Of a DNA stretch of 64,000 nt, positions 1-10,519 are shown piece after piece (position 1 is the stretch's first letter; every line of letters begins with the position of its first letter). A program made the position numbers and the translations under genes. Source of the DNA: Sclerotinia nivalis (lineage: Eukaryota; Ascomycota; Leotiomycetes; Helotiales; Sclerotiniaceae); the NCBI GenBank assembly GCA_029531795.1, contig JAPEIS010000010.1, positions 186,001-250,000 on the forward strand. The letters are read 5' to 3'. The notes beneath the pieces were generated by a model. The model did not search any database. It worked only from the letters and a program-made list of their open reading frames with translations, and was not told the DNA's origin.

Positions 1-651
1 CTCTGATGAATTAGTCGATTGGATTGGTTCCTTCGAGTGGATATGATGGGGCCCTAACCGGGGAATTCTTCAAGCCAAATCCACAAATCCAATAACACGA
101 TGCAGTCAAGGTACAAGTCAAAGCGAATAGTATCATGAATGTGTTGTTTAGTTACTTTTAGGCATGAATGACAACGAATTATTCTTTCAAAAAGGATAAC
201 TTTGAGCGGATTATCACGGGATATACTAACCAAATTTGACCTGACACGTCTTACCTCGAACTCCACTGTCCGGCGCCACATGGTCTCTGCTTGCATGGCA
301 TGACATGTAGGAGAGTAAAAAAAATTAAAAATGAAAGGGAATCAAAACTTCTTTCACAATTGTTTTATTTCATAATACAATTCATCGATTCTTATCGAGA
401 TTGAATTTTGTTGATATCCATTCACCAACCCCCTTCATTTTATTATACACCTATTCAATAACTTCACGTCTATCCTCATGAAAACCTTTCCAACATCATG
501 ACCCTCAAACCAAACCTGAAAGTTGACCGATAACCATCCAATTTCAACTGAAGATCCATTAAATATAAAAGATATCAACATTTAGGATACCTTCCTCACC
601 ACCGACAAAACCTCTTCATTTACCCCTATTTCAACGCCTTCGGCGGTCAAT
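1..651. other. 5' flank of the coiled-coil gene
   Basis: No convincing coding region is visible here; short frames on the minus strand lack coding character. An AT-rich stretch at 300-480 leads into a TATA-like TATAAAA at 564-570, about 80 nt before the ATG at 652. The last 50 nt are pyrimidine-rich, as in many fungal leaders. Confidence 0.5.
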
Positions 652-3600
652 ATGTCGTTGAACGGTAGTCGTTCGGTTCTCAATCGATGGAAGAACAAAC
701 GTACTCAATCTACCATTTCCGCACCACCTGAAACGGCTGGTGTGGCTAGACCAACCACGTCCGCCGGATTGAATTCTTGGACAGAGTACACGCCAAGCTC
801 CGAAGAGCCATTTCAGAAAGCTGTTGAAGAAGCTGTCTTGAATGCTCTCAATAGCGATGCTTTCAGAAATGTCATTGCATCTCAAATCGATCCCGTGACC
901 GCTGCTCTTTCTCGACAGCAAGAAAAGTTGAACGCTTTAAAGGCTACAACATTGAATCTTGAATCATCATTCAGTTCCTCAAACATCAAAGCTACTTTGG
1001 ATCCGGCTCTAAAGCCAATCAGTCAATTGATTGACGATGTTCCAGACACCGAGGACGAAATTGAATCTCTTGTGGAAGGTCAAAAGAAGATCTTGGAGAT
1101 TCTGAAGTCATTGGAGGAGCGATTAAGTGGAATCGATACGAAGTTTGAGGAGTTTGAGGAGAAAATAACGAGCCTCGATGGAGAGATTGTAAACGCAGAC
1201 TTGAGATCTGCTATCCGGTTCGGAGAACTCTCCAATGAACTTCAGGACCGAAACAAGATGCTTGGGGAGAGATTATGGTCGGTGGAAGGGGATCTGGGTA
1301 AGAAGATTGACGGTAGTCACCGCAAGTTGATAGGAATGGTTGAAGATCTAGGGAAATCTAGTCGAAATGTTATCAACAAGGTTTCTTCCATGGAATTTGA
1401 TTCATCATCCTCGAACTCTAGTAAGCTCGATGAGATGTTGAATGAAAACTCCCAGATGGTTGATAGGATGGAAAGCTTGAAGAAGAGTGTAACAAAGTTG
1501 GAAGAATCCCAGAAGAATATCCAAACCACTGAGAAGGGATTGGCTCGTAACATCCAAGAGGTCCGCGATATTGTCTCTTCCCTCAACACATCATCACTGG
1601 AACACCATTCGAAGAGATTAGATGACATCGAAAGGAGCATAATCACTGTTCGAAAGGAATTGGAAGGCCAGGGACATTTGGCATCTATCGACTCGAAATT
1701 ATTATCTACAAACACATCTCGTCTCAGCAATATCATCGAGCAGGTGACCAAGATTAACGAAGTAGTCGAATCTGTCAATGAACATGTCTCAGCGAATGAC
1801 CAATCTATACACATCTCTAACTCGGAGAGATTGGATACTCTTACCTCCACAACGACAACAGTGAAAGAGACTATCGACAGAGTCGAGCAACACGTGAGAA
1901 CATTGAACACATCTCAATTCGATGCTCACAGAGACAAGCTCACCATGATCGCATCAATGATGACCAGTTTCGCTGAATCAATGGCCGATATTCAAGATGG
2001 TGTCTCGAAGACAACTTCAGCTCTTCTCCCAAGCAATGAAGTTGCCAAATTTGATGACTTGGTTAATCGACTATCGGATATGCGAGCAGAATTAGATGCA
2101 AGACTTGAGGCTCAAAGCAACTCTCTTGAAGATATTCACAAGCAGACTGTGTTGCCCATAGACACCAAGAAATTGGACGATATTGCCACTTTGCTTAACA
2201 ACCTCCAATCTGATTCTCTGTCTACGCTCTTGGCATCTCATACCGCTAAGCTTGATACTATTTCTAACGATCTATCGACTTTCCATTCCGGAACCGAAAC
2301 TACCCTCAAGACCATCACGGTCAGTCTGGAGACTATCGATCAGCACGTTGAAAATGGAACAGCTACTGGACGTGAAAGCACCCAGGGCTTGCAATCACAA
2401 CTCGAAAGATTCGGTACATCTCTAGACAACCAAGATGTTGTTCTGAGAGACATCAAGCAGAGCGGCGCCAATAACGAAGTCCTCGGAGCTGTCGAACATA
2501 TCAAATCTTCAATGGAGCAGGACAAACGAAGCGATGCGATTCTTGGACAACTCATAATCATGAAGGAATTCGTCGACTCCGTCAAAGCTGATAATAGGAA
2601 GAACGAAATGATTCAGGGCCTTGCAGCCTTGAAAGATATCGTGGATTCTATTAAAGACGGAAGCAAAGATGATGAAATCATGGAAGCGATCAAGAATCTG
2701 GATACTTCTCTAGCTTCATCAAGTTCGGACTCCAAAGCAGGAGAGATCTTGCAATCGCTGGAGGCTATTATGAATGTTGCCGGTTCGAACTCTCAATCAA
2801 TCGGGGCTGTCCATACCGACGTTTTGGAAATCAAGGATGCCAGCATCGGGAAAACATTGGGCGAAATACTCGCCATTAGACAAGTCCTTAAGGACAACGC
2901 AACTTCTTTTGCTGCGGCTCATGAAGGGATCCTTTCCGTCGATGCAAAGATCAAGAGCAGCGAAGAATCAATCACCACTGCTATTCAGAACCTTCATTCA
3001 GCGATTGGAACGGACATGCACGACAACAAGTCTGCTCTCATCACTTCAATCAGTGATGTAGCCACTGAACTTGAGACTGAAATGAAAAATCTCAACTCAA
3101 GATTGATGGCTACTACGAGCGAGTTGAGGTCGGATATCAAAAACATTGATTTCGGTCCAACAAACACATCTATTGATGCATTGAGCAGAGATGTTCAATC
3201 TACCTACAAAACCTCTGTGGAAACAGCCGGAAATTTGGCCGCCCTTCCCGAAGCAATTACTAACATTAGATCACATGTATCATCCGAGAACGTTTCAATG
3301 AACATGTCCATAGATTCTATATCAAAGTTTGTAGCATCGATTGATGATGCAATCAAGGAGACTGGGAGAGACGTTCAAGGTAATACTGAGATGTTGGCAA
3401 ACATCAAGTCAAGTGTTGCTACAAGTACCAATGACATTAGATTCCTTCTAGATAAACAGGTTCCCTTGATTCGCCAGGATATTCAGGCCATTGATCTCAG
3501 CGAACTCGAGTCCGCTGCCGCCAAGAATCAAGCCTCGGTCGATTCTATTGAAAAGGCCGTTCCTCAGATAATCAAAATCGCCAATGACCATGCATTGGCC

Positions 3601-4629
3601 TTGTCCCAACTGGACTACAAGATGAAATATCTCATCTCAGGAGATATTGCAAAGATTGGAAAGGCAATTGAGGCCGTGGACCAAGCTCTATCAAAGGCCG
3701 CTCTGGAGACTATAAGTGCCGTGGAAGGCAACGCAGCGAGGCTTTCAAACATCCGTGAGACAGTTTCAGATACTTATACTACCGTGGATAAATTGACCCG
3801 TACTGACATTCCTGGTATCAGCTATTCCCTCTCGAGTCTCGAAACATTCCAAAGAGAGTCCAATTCTCAAGCCCTGGAAAAATTGCAGAACCATGACAAC
3901 GCCACTGGATCCATCCGTGACTCCATTGAACATATCTCTACAAAAATAAACGACAATGCCTCGCTACTCTCAAACATCAAGAACGACTTGATTTCATCGG
4001 CTGAAATAAACTCTTCAACGATCCATGCCTTATCTTCGAATATTCTCAACCTCGATTCAACAGTGGGCCAAACTACGACCGCCATTCGCGTTAATGGAGC
4101 AGCCCTCGCCCGAATCGACAAAGGTGTACTCGAAACTGGTGCACAGGTAAAATCCGTTGTTCTTGAAGGAAACAAGCGACTTGCCAGGGAACTCGATAGA
4201 GCAGTTTCACAACTCGACGAATTGGCTCATGATAACGGTACAAGAATTCGTGGAATCTCGGATTATGCTTTTCCCAAGATTGAAACCGAGATGAGAGGTA
4301 TCCATAATTCTCTCGAACGATTAACGCACAACAACATCGATGGATTAAGACGAACGCGCGATGCTCTAGCTGTTATAGGCACCAAAATCGCAGGAACTTC
4401 TCGAAAATTCGATGATCTAGTTGATGCTGTTCATTCGAGTGATGATCTGGATAATCTATCTCATAGTAAAACTTTGGTTGGAGGCAATGGGAAGATTCCT
4501 GGCGAAAACCGTATACTTGGGACAAGGAGGAGTAGGGGTGGAAGCAATGCTAGTAGTACTAAGGATGGTCCTGCTTTAAGTGGTTTGAGACTGCAGGCTT
4601 TCACACAAGGGCATTCAAGTTTATCATGA
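652..4629 (+). CDS. Very long, cysteine-free coiled-coil protein (hypothetical)
   Basis: This is a single-exon gene for 1325 residues whose family I do not recognise. Residues 1-60 are basic and Ser/Thr/Pro-rich and probably disordered. Residues 60-1260 are an almost continuous run of hydrophobic-heptad helix, in which short units of the form T-x-x-L-D-x-I and N-T-S-x-L-x-x-I recur every 30-60 residues. The last 70 residues are Gly/Ser/Arg-rich. There is not one cysteine, and all three tryptophans lie in the first 210 residues. No transmembrane helix, P-loop or zinc site is visible. The length and heptads suggest a structural or tethering protein such as a septal, spindle-pole, cortical or chromosome-linked scaffold, but that is inference. 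The ATG at 652 is the first in frame and follows a TATA-like site by about 80 nt. The frame stays open for 4 kb, so the coding call is firm even though function is unknown. Confidence 0.9.
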   Translation: MSLNGSRSVLNRWKNKRTQSTISAPPETAGVARPTTSAGLNSWTEYTPSSEEPFQKAVEEAVLNALNSDAFRNVIASQIDPVTAALSRQQEKLNALKATTLNLESSFSSSNIKATLDPALKPISQLIDDVPDTEDEIESLVEGQKKILEILKSLEERLSGIDTKFEEFEEKITSLDGEIVNADLRSAIRFGELSNELQDRNKMLGERLWSVEGDLGKKIDGSHRKLIGMVEDLGKSSRNVINKVSSMEFDSSSSNSSKLDEMLNENSQMVDRMESLKKSVTKLEESQKNIQTTEKGLARNIQEVRDIVSSLNTSSLEHHSKRLDDIERSIITVRKELEGQGHLASIDSKLLSTNTSRLSNIIEQVTKINEVVESVNEHVSANDQSIHISNSERLDTLTSTTTTVKETIDRVEQHVRTLNTSQFDAHRDKLTMIASMMTSFAESMADIQDGVSKTTSALLPSNEVAKFDDLVNRLSDMRAELDARLEAQSNSLEDIHKQTVLPIDTKKLDDIATLLNNLQSDSLSTLLASHTAKLDTISNDLSTFHSGTETTLKTITVSLETIDQHVENGTATGRESTQGLQSQLERFGTSLDNQDVVLRDIKQSGANNEVLGAVEHIKSSMEQDKRSDAILGQLIIMKEFVDSVKADNRKNEMIQGLAALKDIVDSIKDGSKDDEIMEAIKNLDTSLASSSSDSKAGEILQSLEAIMNVAGSNSQSIGAVHTDVLEIKDASIGKTLGEILAIRQVLKDNATSFAAAHEGILSVDAKIKSSEESITTAIQNLHSAIGTDMHDNKSALITSISDVATELETEMKNLNSRLMATTSELRSDIKNIDFGPTNTSIDALSRDVQSTYKTSVETAGNLAALPEAITNIRSHVSSENVSMNMSIDSISKFVASIDDAIKETGRDVQGNTEMLANIKSSVATSTNDIRFLLDKQVPLIRQDIQAIDLSELESAAAKNQASVDSIEKAVPQIIKIANDHALALSQLDYKMKYLISGDIAKIGKAIEAVDQALSKAALETISAVEGNAARLSNIRETVSDTYTTVDKLTRTDIPGISYSLSSLETFQRESNSQALEKLQNHDNATGSIRDSIEHISTKINDNASLLSNIKNDLISSAEINSSTIHALSSNILNLDSTVGQTTTAIRVNGAALARIDKGVLETGAQVKSVVLEGNKRLARELDRAVSQLDELAHDNGTRIRGISDYAFPKIETEMRGIHNSLERLTHNNIDGLRRTRDALAVIGTKIAGTSRKFDDLVDAVHSSDDLDNLSHSKTLVGGNGKIPGENRILGTRRSRGGSNASSTKDGPALSGLRLQAFTQGHSSLS

Positions 4630-5329
4630 TGATTGCGGGGAGGTTTTCTTTTGTTTTGTTGGCAATCTCTTCTATCGATGGAAGTTTTTACTGTTTGGAT
4701 TTCATTGGATTTTTCATGATATGAAATGATTGTATGAGCAGAAGCATGAGCAAGAAAATAATATTTGCATTTGGAAGGTGTATGGATTGGGCATGATTAA
4801 ATTCGATACGAATTGGGATGGATATTATGATATGCACACATGAATTGGATGATAGCTTGTTAATGATGACCTAAAAGGTCCAGAATGTTCAGATACTAGA
4901 TGCATTTTTCTCTTTTTCCTTAACTATACCACTTGATCATAGCATATAAAATTGTTTTAAGCGAGTATCTGGGTCTGAAATACCTTATTGTGAAATTTCA
5001 TGTTGTGAAAAGGAGAAGCTTCAATTGGAAGGTAGCTTTCTATGACAAGCCCCTTTTAGTTATGATGAGGCATGGAAGAGGTTTGTTAATGATAATTCTT
5101 TTCTGTTTGATGTAATGCAGGAGATGCATTAGACGGCGAAAGCATGCACAGGCACGACATAAAGCCCCAAATTAGACAACTGCGTTACGGTATAGATGTC
5201 GATAACTGGAAGGAAACTCAGCCTTACACCTTTGCTTCAATGAGGCGTTCCGCGCTAATCTTTTCCTAGCGCAAGGCTACCCCGCAAAATTAACCACAGC
5301 CTTCTTCCTCCTTCTACAGAGATAATCTT
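4630..5329. other. Intergenic region between the coiled-coil gene and tatD
   Basis: Only short, non-coding-looking frames occur here. The first part is the AT-rich 3' flank of the coiled-coil gene. The last 150 nt are the probable promoter and leader of the TatD gene, ending in a pyrimidine-rich tract before the ATG at 5330. Confidence 0.5.
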
Positions 5330-6624
5330 ATGCTTCCTTTCACCCCCATGAATCATCTTCGCCCACTATACGAGTTCACGAGCTCTTTTTCAAGGTCACG
5401 ATTAAAGTCTGCAACATTGTTGTCAAACATCCACCGTCGCAGATTTATCATGTCTATCTCCACTAACGGTGTCCTCGAAGTTGGGCAAGCGAACAAACCC
5501 CGCTATGTAGATGTAAGACTTACATTCTCCTGCCCATACCAAGAGCATCCATTCGGCCTTGGATGCAAATAGCTGATCAATTCATGCACAGTAGATAGGT
5601 ATAAATCTCACCGATCCCGTCTACTCTGGCATCTACTACGATACACAACGTCATCCAGCCGACCTTCCCTCTGTTATATCGCGAGCTCTTACCGTGGGAT
5701 GTCAGAAACTTATTGTTACCGGATCCGATCTGGCAGAGTCACGAAAAGCTGTTCAGTTATCCAAGGAACACTGTTAGTATACCGATTTAGAAATGTGAGA
5801 ATGATAAACGAGAAACTGGAAAAAGCTAACCGCCAACCCTTACAGCAGAAATACTCTTCGCAACGGTCGGGGTCCACCCGTGTTCTTGTCTCCAATTCAC
5901 GAAGGCCCCAAATACTCCGGAGACATACCTTCGAGAACTCGAAGAACTAGCATTGAAAGCAAAGGATACAAACCACTGCGTGGCATTTGGGGAAATTGGT
6001 CTCGACTATGATCGTCTTACACTTTGCCCGAAGGATGCCCAGCTGGAATACTTTGAAAAACAACTCGACATAGCGACTCGTTTACACCTTCCGCTCTTCC
6101 TGCATTCGCGCGCTGCTCATGAAGATTTTGTACGGATTTTAAAGGCAAGATTGGAGGAGCTGCCCAAAAGAGGGGTGGTTCATAGTTTCACGGGGACGAA
6201 AGAGGAAATGGAGGAATTAGTTAGTTTAGGATTTGACATTGGAGTAAATGGGTGTTCATTAAAAACGGAGGAGAACTTGGAGGTAGTAAAAGCGATACCT
6301 ATGGAGAGACTTCAGATTGAGACTGATGGGCCTTGGTGTGAGATACGACCAAGCCATGCAAGTTGGAAATGGTTGAAGGGGTTTGAGGAAGGGAAAGAAG
6401 GAGAAGGGATGAGCGAGGGGGAGAGATCTATTGAAGGCGGAAAGGGTTGGAAAAGTGTGAAGAAGGAGAAGTGGGTAGAAGGGGTGATGATTAAGGGTAG
6501 AAATGAACCGTGTATGATTGGGCGGGTAGCGTGGGTCGTTGCGGGGGTTAAAGAGGTGAGTGTGAAAGAATTGAGGGAGGTAGCATGGAAAAATAGTTGT
6601 AAGATGTTCGAGTTGGGGGCGTGA
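5330..6624 (+). CDS. TatD-family metal-dependent deoxyribonuclease (TATDN1/YBL055C type)
   Basis: The gene has three exons (5330-5512, 5595-5772, 5846-6624) separated by introns of 82 and 73 nt, giving 379 residues. Splicing joins the first exon in frame to DIGINLTDPVYSGIY, the N-terminal TATDN1 signature. The TatD TIM-barrel metal motifs follow: TVGVHP, the catalytic Glu in GEIGLDYDR, CPKDAQLEYFEKQL, FLHSR, VVHSFTGT and the C-terminal ETDGPWC. NGCSLKTEENLEV is also typical of the eukaryotic branch. The family cleaves DNA 3'-5' with divalent metal and has been linked to apoptotic DNA fragmentation and repair. The annotated start adds 40 Arg/Ser-rich residues before an in-frame ATG at 5450, which could be a mitochondrial presequence or simply leader. 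A Lys/Glu/Gly-rich insert lies between ETDGPWC and the conserved RNEP near the C-terminus. Confidence 0.93.
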
Positions 6625-7026
6625 GTGCTATGCGCATGGGGCCAAGTTCGTTTGCGTACATATTAGATGATTAGAACTTAGATTTATAATCTAAACCAGC
6701 TGGGTTGTTCCAATTGTATTTTCCGGGTTAGAGTATGATGGTTTTGAAAGCCTCCTGCACCGGAAAATAGGAGTTCAAATGCCATTTTCGATTTGGAATT
6801 CGTGTCACAGCACCTTTCTGCTCAGTCCTGTTTTAACACCATCATTCTTCTCAAGATTTGAATAGTACAATCCCAAAATTATCGTTTCGAGGCTGCCATT
6901 GAACATTCCGAACCTTCCAACACCTCAATGAAAATAGAAGACCTTCAACTCCAGGTATCACCACCCATCCAAACACCAAGGTTCAAACCCTCCAATATAA
7001 TCAGACATACTCATCACAAGCACCAA
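6625..7026. other. Convergent 3' flanks of tatD and the CENP-N gene
   Basis: This 402-nt spacer separates two genes that converge tail to tail. It is AT-rich and contains no supported gene, only the expected 3' ends of both transcripts. Confidence 0.5.
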
Positions 7027-8571
7027 TCACATACCACTTCCCTTAAATCCCCTGATTCTTCCTCTCTTCACAATTCCTAAACTAACACTTTCTTCTCCAG
7101 TCATCCATCCTGGCATCTTCTCTCCATCCACTATTCCCGCCTCAACTAATTCTCGAATGCCCGCAAATACATGGTTTCCATGAAACGTTATCCTGATATC
7201 TGGCTTCCATGTATCTCTCCCCCTTTCGTCCCTTTCTGATTCGCTTCTTTCCTCGCCATCCTCTTCGTCCAATCTATCAAGCTCCGCTTCGATAGTACTC
7301 CTGCGCCCTTTATTCTTCCCTCGTTGTCGCCCGATCGCTGATTCATTTTCGGGTTCGTGTATCATGGAGGTAAGAGAAGGGAAAGGGTCTTCGAGACGGA
7401 TGTCGAGCCTTTCAATGCCTTTCCCATCATTTGACTTCGCAGAGTTTCCAAAACGGGCCATAGCTATATCCTTTCGCTTCTTTGCCAATTCTGGCGCGTC
7501 TTCTTCTCTAGGTCTTTTCATATTTCTCGGTATTACTTTCTCCTTAACGGCACTCTCTAAATATTCCGTTGGCGAACCAATTGGTGTAGGCAATATCGGA
7601 TTCAATGGATTGTCCTTTTTATTCTCTCCCGCATAAACTCCCCACGCACCTCCTGCTGCGTTGTGTCTTCCTCCTCCCCTCTTCTCACACAATGCTTCCA
7701 AATTCTTCGTAGAAAATCCAGTACCTTCTAACTTGTATCTCTCTCTTGGTCTGCTAAATGCCTTCGGAATCCCATCCAATGTCAATTTCCGTAAACTCTT
7801 CGTATCGGTTGCTCCGCTGGCACTTCCTGCTGTAGAATTCAATGAAACATAAATATAAGGCGAAGCATCCGGAAAGGCAATGTAGAATGTCTTGCTAGAA
7901 TCGAATGCCATGCTCGGTTTTTTAGATCCCGATGAAAGCGCAAGCGATGTATTGTATGGCGAATCCAGGATATATATCCTCAGGAGTAGTAATGGCAATG
8001 TAGCATGGCGGTCGAGATTGTAATGGGCTTTGACGTCCGGTAAAACCTCCCTCTGTAGATTTTGCAAGAAAGTTGAAGGATGAAATCGTGGTATTGTCGT
8101 GTCTTTCTTTTCTTCCTCCAAAAATTCATGGTCGGGAGATGAGGATGACAGCCGTACGATTTTCAAGGCGGTCCATTTCTGCGATGTAGGATGATCATAT
8201 AAATATTGCATATCTGCCATAGCTAATTGATATAATGTAATTCCGTGTCTCCAATCTCCTTCCAGAATTCGATCGAGTACATCGCGCTTGCTGCCTTTTT
8301 GTGTCGTGAAGGAGGTATAGAGTTCGCTGAGAGAATCGAGGGTGGCATGAGGTGGGTAGAGATCCTGCGCATGGTCGGATGCGGAATCGTCAGCTTCAAG
8401 AAGATAGGGAGCAGTGTTAACTTGATTACGTTCGTCGAGCCAGTCAAGCGCGAGGGTAAGAAGAGAAGGGCGCGAGAGGCGAGAGAGAAGTTTATGTACG
8501 GAGGGGTGGGTTGAGGGGACAAGTTGAGAGGGAGGAAGCGCAGAAGTTGTAGGTATGGATATTGTGGCCAT
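7027..8571 (-). CDS. CHL4: CENP-N/Chl4 (Mis15) family kinetochore protein
   Basis: This is an intronless minus-strand gene of 514 residues from the ATG at 8571; an in-frame ATG at 8601 would add ten hydrophobic residues and seems less likely. The N-terminus carries the Chl4/CENP-N hallmark: a short helix VHKLLSRLSRPSLLTLALDW followed by WRHGITLYQLAMADMQYLY. The middle (about residues 150-250) has the conserved alternation of LLLLRIYILDSPYN and FYIAFPDASPYIYVSL. The C-terminal part has a Lys/Arg-rich, Glu/Asp-rich variable segment and ends with a conserved-looking FHGNHVFAGIRELVEAGIVD. In yeasts Chl4 pairs with Iml3 in the constitutive centromere-associated network (CCAN/Ctf19) and helps recognise CENP-A nucleosomes. 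I rely on pattern similarity, not a search. Downstream it converges with tatD. Confidence 0.85.
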   Translation of the reverse strand: MATISIPTTSALPPSQLVPSTHPSVHKLLSRLSRPSLLTLALDWLDERNQVNTAPYLLEADDSASDHAQDLYPPHATLDSLSELYTSFTTQKGSKRDVLDRILEGDWRHGITLYQLAMADMQYLYDHPTSQKWTALKIVRLSSSSPDHEFLEEEKKDTTIPRFHPSTFLQNLQREVLPDVKAHYNLDRHATLPLLLLRIYILDSPYNTSLALSSGSKKPSMAFDSSKTFYIAFPDASPYIYVSLNSTAGSASGATDTKSLRKLTLDGIPKAFSRPRERYKLEGTGFSTKNLEALCEKRGGGRHNAAGGAWGVYAGENKKDNPLNPILPTPIGSPTEYLESAVKEKVIPRNMKRPREEDAPELAKKRKDIAMARFGNSAKSNDGKGIERLDIRLEDPFPSLTSMIHEPENESAIGRQRGKNKGRRSTIEAELDRLDEEDGEERSESERDERGRDTWKPDIRITFHGNHVFAGIRELVEAGIVDGEKMPGWMTGEESVSLGIVKRGRIRGFKGSGM

Positions 8572-10519
8572 GATCGATGGAAGGAGTATGAATAAAATCA
8601 AGCGATAAAGATTGCAGAATCAATTGATGACTTCATAATCAGTTTCGTCAAATCTCCGGGTATTCTTGATGTTGCTATTTGGTTTTGTTCATCGCGTTCT
8701 ACGTCGCGAAATTGTCGCGATCAGCTGATGCTGTAGATTTAGCACTTTGACTCTAAATCCAGCCCCTCTATGTTTTTCGCTAATCCCTAAAACAATGAAT
8801 GGCTACAATCAACTCATGAAACAGCAAGATTCATACACAGACCAATGACTTCAAGAGATTAATGTGTGATCTAATACCTCCACTGATGGCAATGTTCACA
8901 ATGCAGTCATGAGTTGGCCTCAATCAATCTCCGAACTGCAGCTTTTGCGGGTTGAAGTTGTCGTAGAGTTCGGAAGTAAAGCATTGAGACTTCTAGGTAG
9001 TCCTAGAACCGTCATGAGAAACCCCTCACCCGTAATGGTTCCATAGCTACAACCGAGGAAGCTACCTCGAGTATCTCGTGAGGATAATTCAGTGCTGAAT
9101 GGGCTTTGAGAACTTATATCCAAGTACTTGGAGTTATTTATTTGGCAGGCTTGGCCTTCCAGTCGGGTTGTGCGACGATTCCATGTGTAGACGGTATAGC
9201 TTCCGGAAAGACCATGAAGGACAAATAATCCTCTATTGTACGCAAGGCACTGGACATTGGCACCGTTTCTTGTTCTGGAGGCAAGGCAATAATACAACGT
9301 TTACCATACCACTTTCTTCCCTTCGGCGCAATTGTTTCAGTGACAATGTCATAGCGATCTACTAGTCTGTGGAGTCACTCATAGAACGCAGATTCTGTGA
9401 AGTCTCCCAAATATGTTTACATTATTTGGAAATACAAATATGGCGATTGCATGATGGGGAGAAGCATTCTTTGCCTACCAGTAGTGGCCACGCCGCGCGG
9501 GATGTGCAGCTGCTCTATACCTTCTCGGAAAAGAGCACTTCCCTAAACCATTGTTCGATGGTAGATCTGCCATCTTCCGAAAGCTATACATTGCCCTCCA
9601 CCCAAACCTTATATCAAAGTCGTCAAGCTCCGATGCATCGGTGTATGAAGCACAATACCAGATGAATATCTTGTGGCCGATAGACACATATACGTCTCGG
9701 CCCGGACAATCCGAGCGTACAAGGTGGGAGATTCTAGACTCAAATATGAATACAAACCAGAAGTACCGTCACAAAACTGAGCTTGAACATCTTTCTTCAA
9801 TTCAATGGAGACAGCAAGTGTCTTCTGGGACGTCTCCAGCACAGCCGATACGAACCATAGATCAAATGCCTTCCTCCAAGTTATTTCAGGACGGGCTTCA
9901 TGAGTTTCCCCGCCGTAAAGAGTATGAGTGTTAATATGGAGCACCTTCCCCCTTGAGAAATAGCGCTAGAGAGCTGTATGCCCTTCCCACTCTCCCATCT
10001 TGTTCCCGTCATTCTCCACAAAACCATCATAACGTCAAATGAAGATCCATTCCAGCCCCTTCTATTACTATTTACCTATCATACATGTGCTCTAATCCTT
10101 ATCGCGACAACATCAATTCTCATTTAAACTTTACAAATTTCCTACAGTAATTGTTTTGCTTCTCGTCGTTGCAAGACCTGCAACTTCGGTTTGGAGCTTG
10201 TTAATTGGGCGCATAACGCTCACTTTCAAAGGTATGACTAGGCTATGACCTAATATCTGCTCAGTTTCCCTAAATCTTTTCCTATCGGCCTCTTAACACA
10301 TTCTCCTCTTTTACTCTTTATGGTTCCATAGTTTGCCATCCCATTTCCTCAGGGTATAGGGAGAGCGCTAAAATTCCACTTTGCTTCATTATCCAACACA
10401 GGCTCTTTTCTTTTGATCATTATTCTCGATCTTCGCCATATCACCATTTCTCAGTCACATCTTAGCTTAGCTTATTCGAAAAAAGTACATTTTCCTCTAG
10501 TTGGGCCTGCTAATTTCAA
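8572..10519. other. Divergent upstream region of CENP-N and GTPase genes with broken coding-like frames
   Basis: These two kilobases lie between the CENP-N start and the GTPase start. From about 8900 to 9950 several 70-125 codon frames overlap on both strands. On the minus strand, protein-like stretches continue across frame changes (for example around 9945-9600, 9690-9475 and 9360-9150), but stops and shifts interrupt every path. I could not recognise a family or build a gene with plausible introns. It may be a decayed gene or chance. From 9950 to 10519 the sequence is pyrimidine-rich and is the likely promoter and leader of the GTPase gene. Confidence 0.35.

Noticed and set aside
1317..1910. 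A 197-codon minus-strand frame
   Set aside because: It is opposite the long coiled-coil gene; Ser/Leu richness comes from the complement of Glu, Lys and Asn codons.
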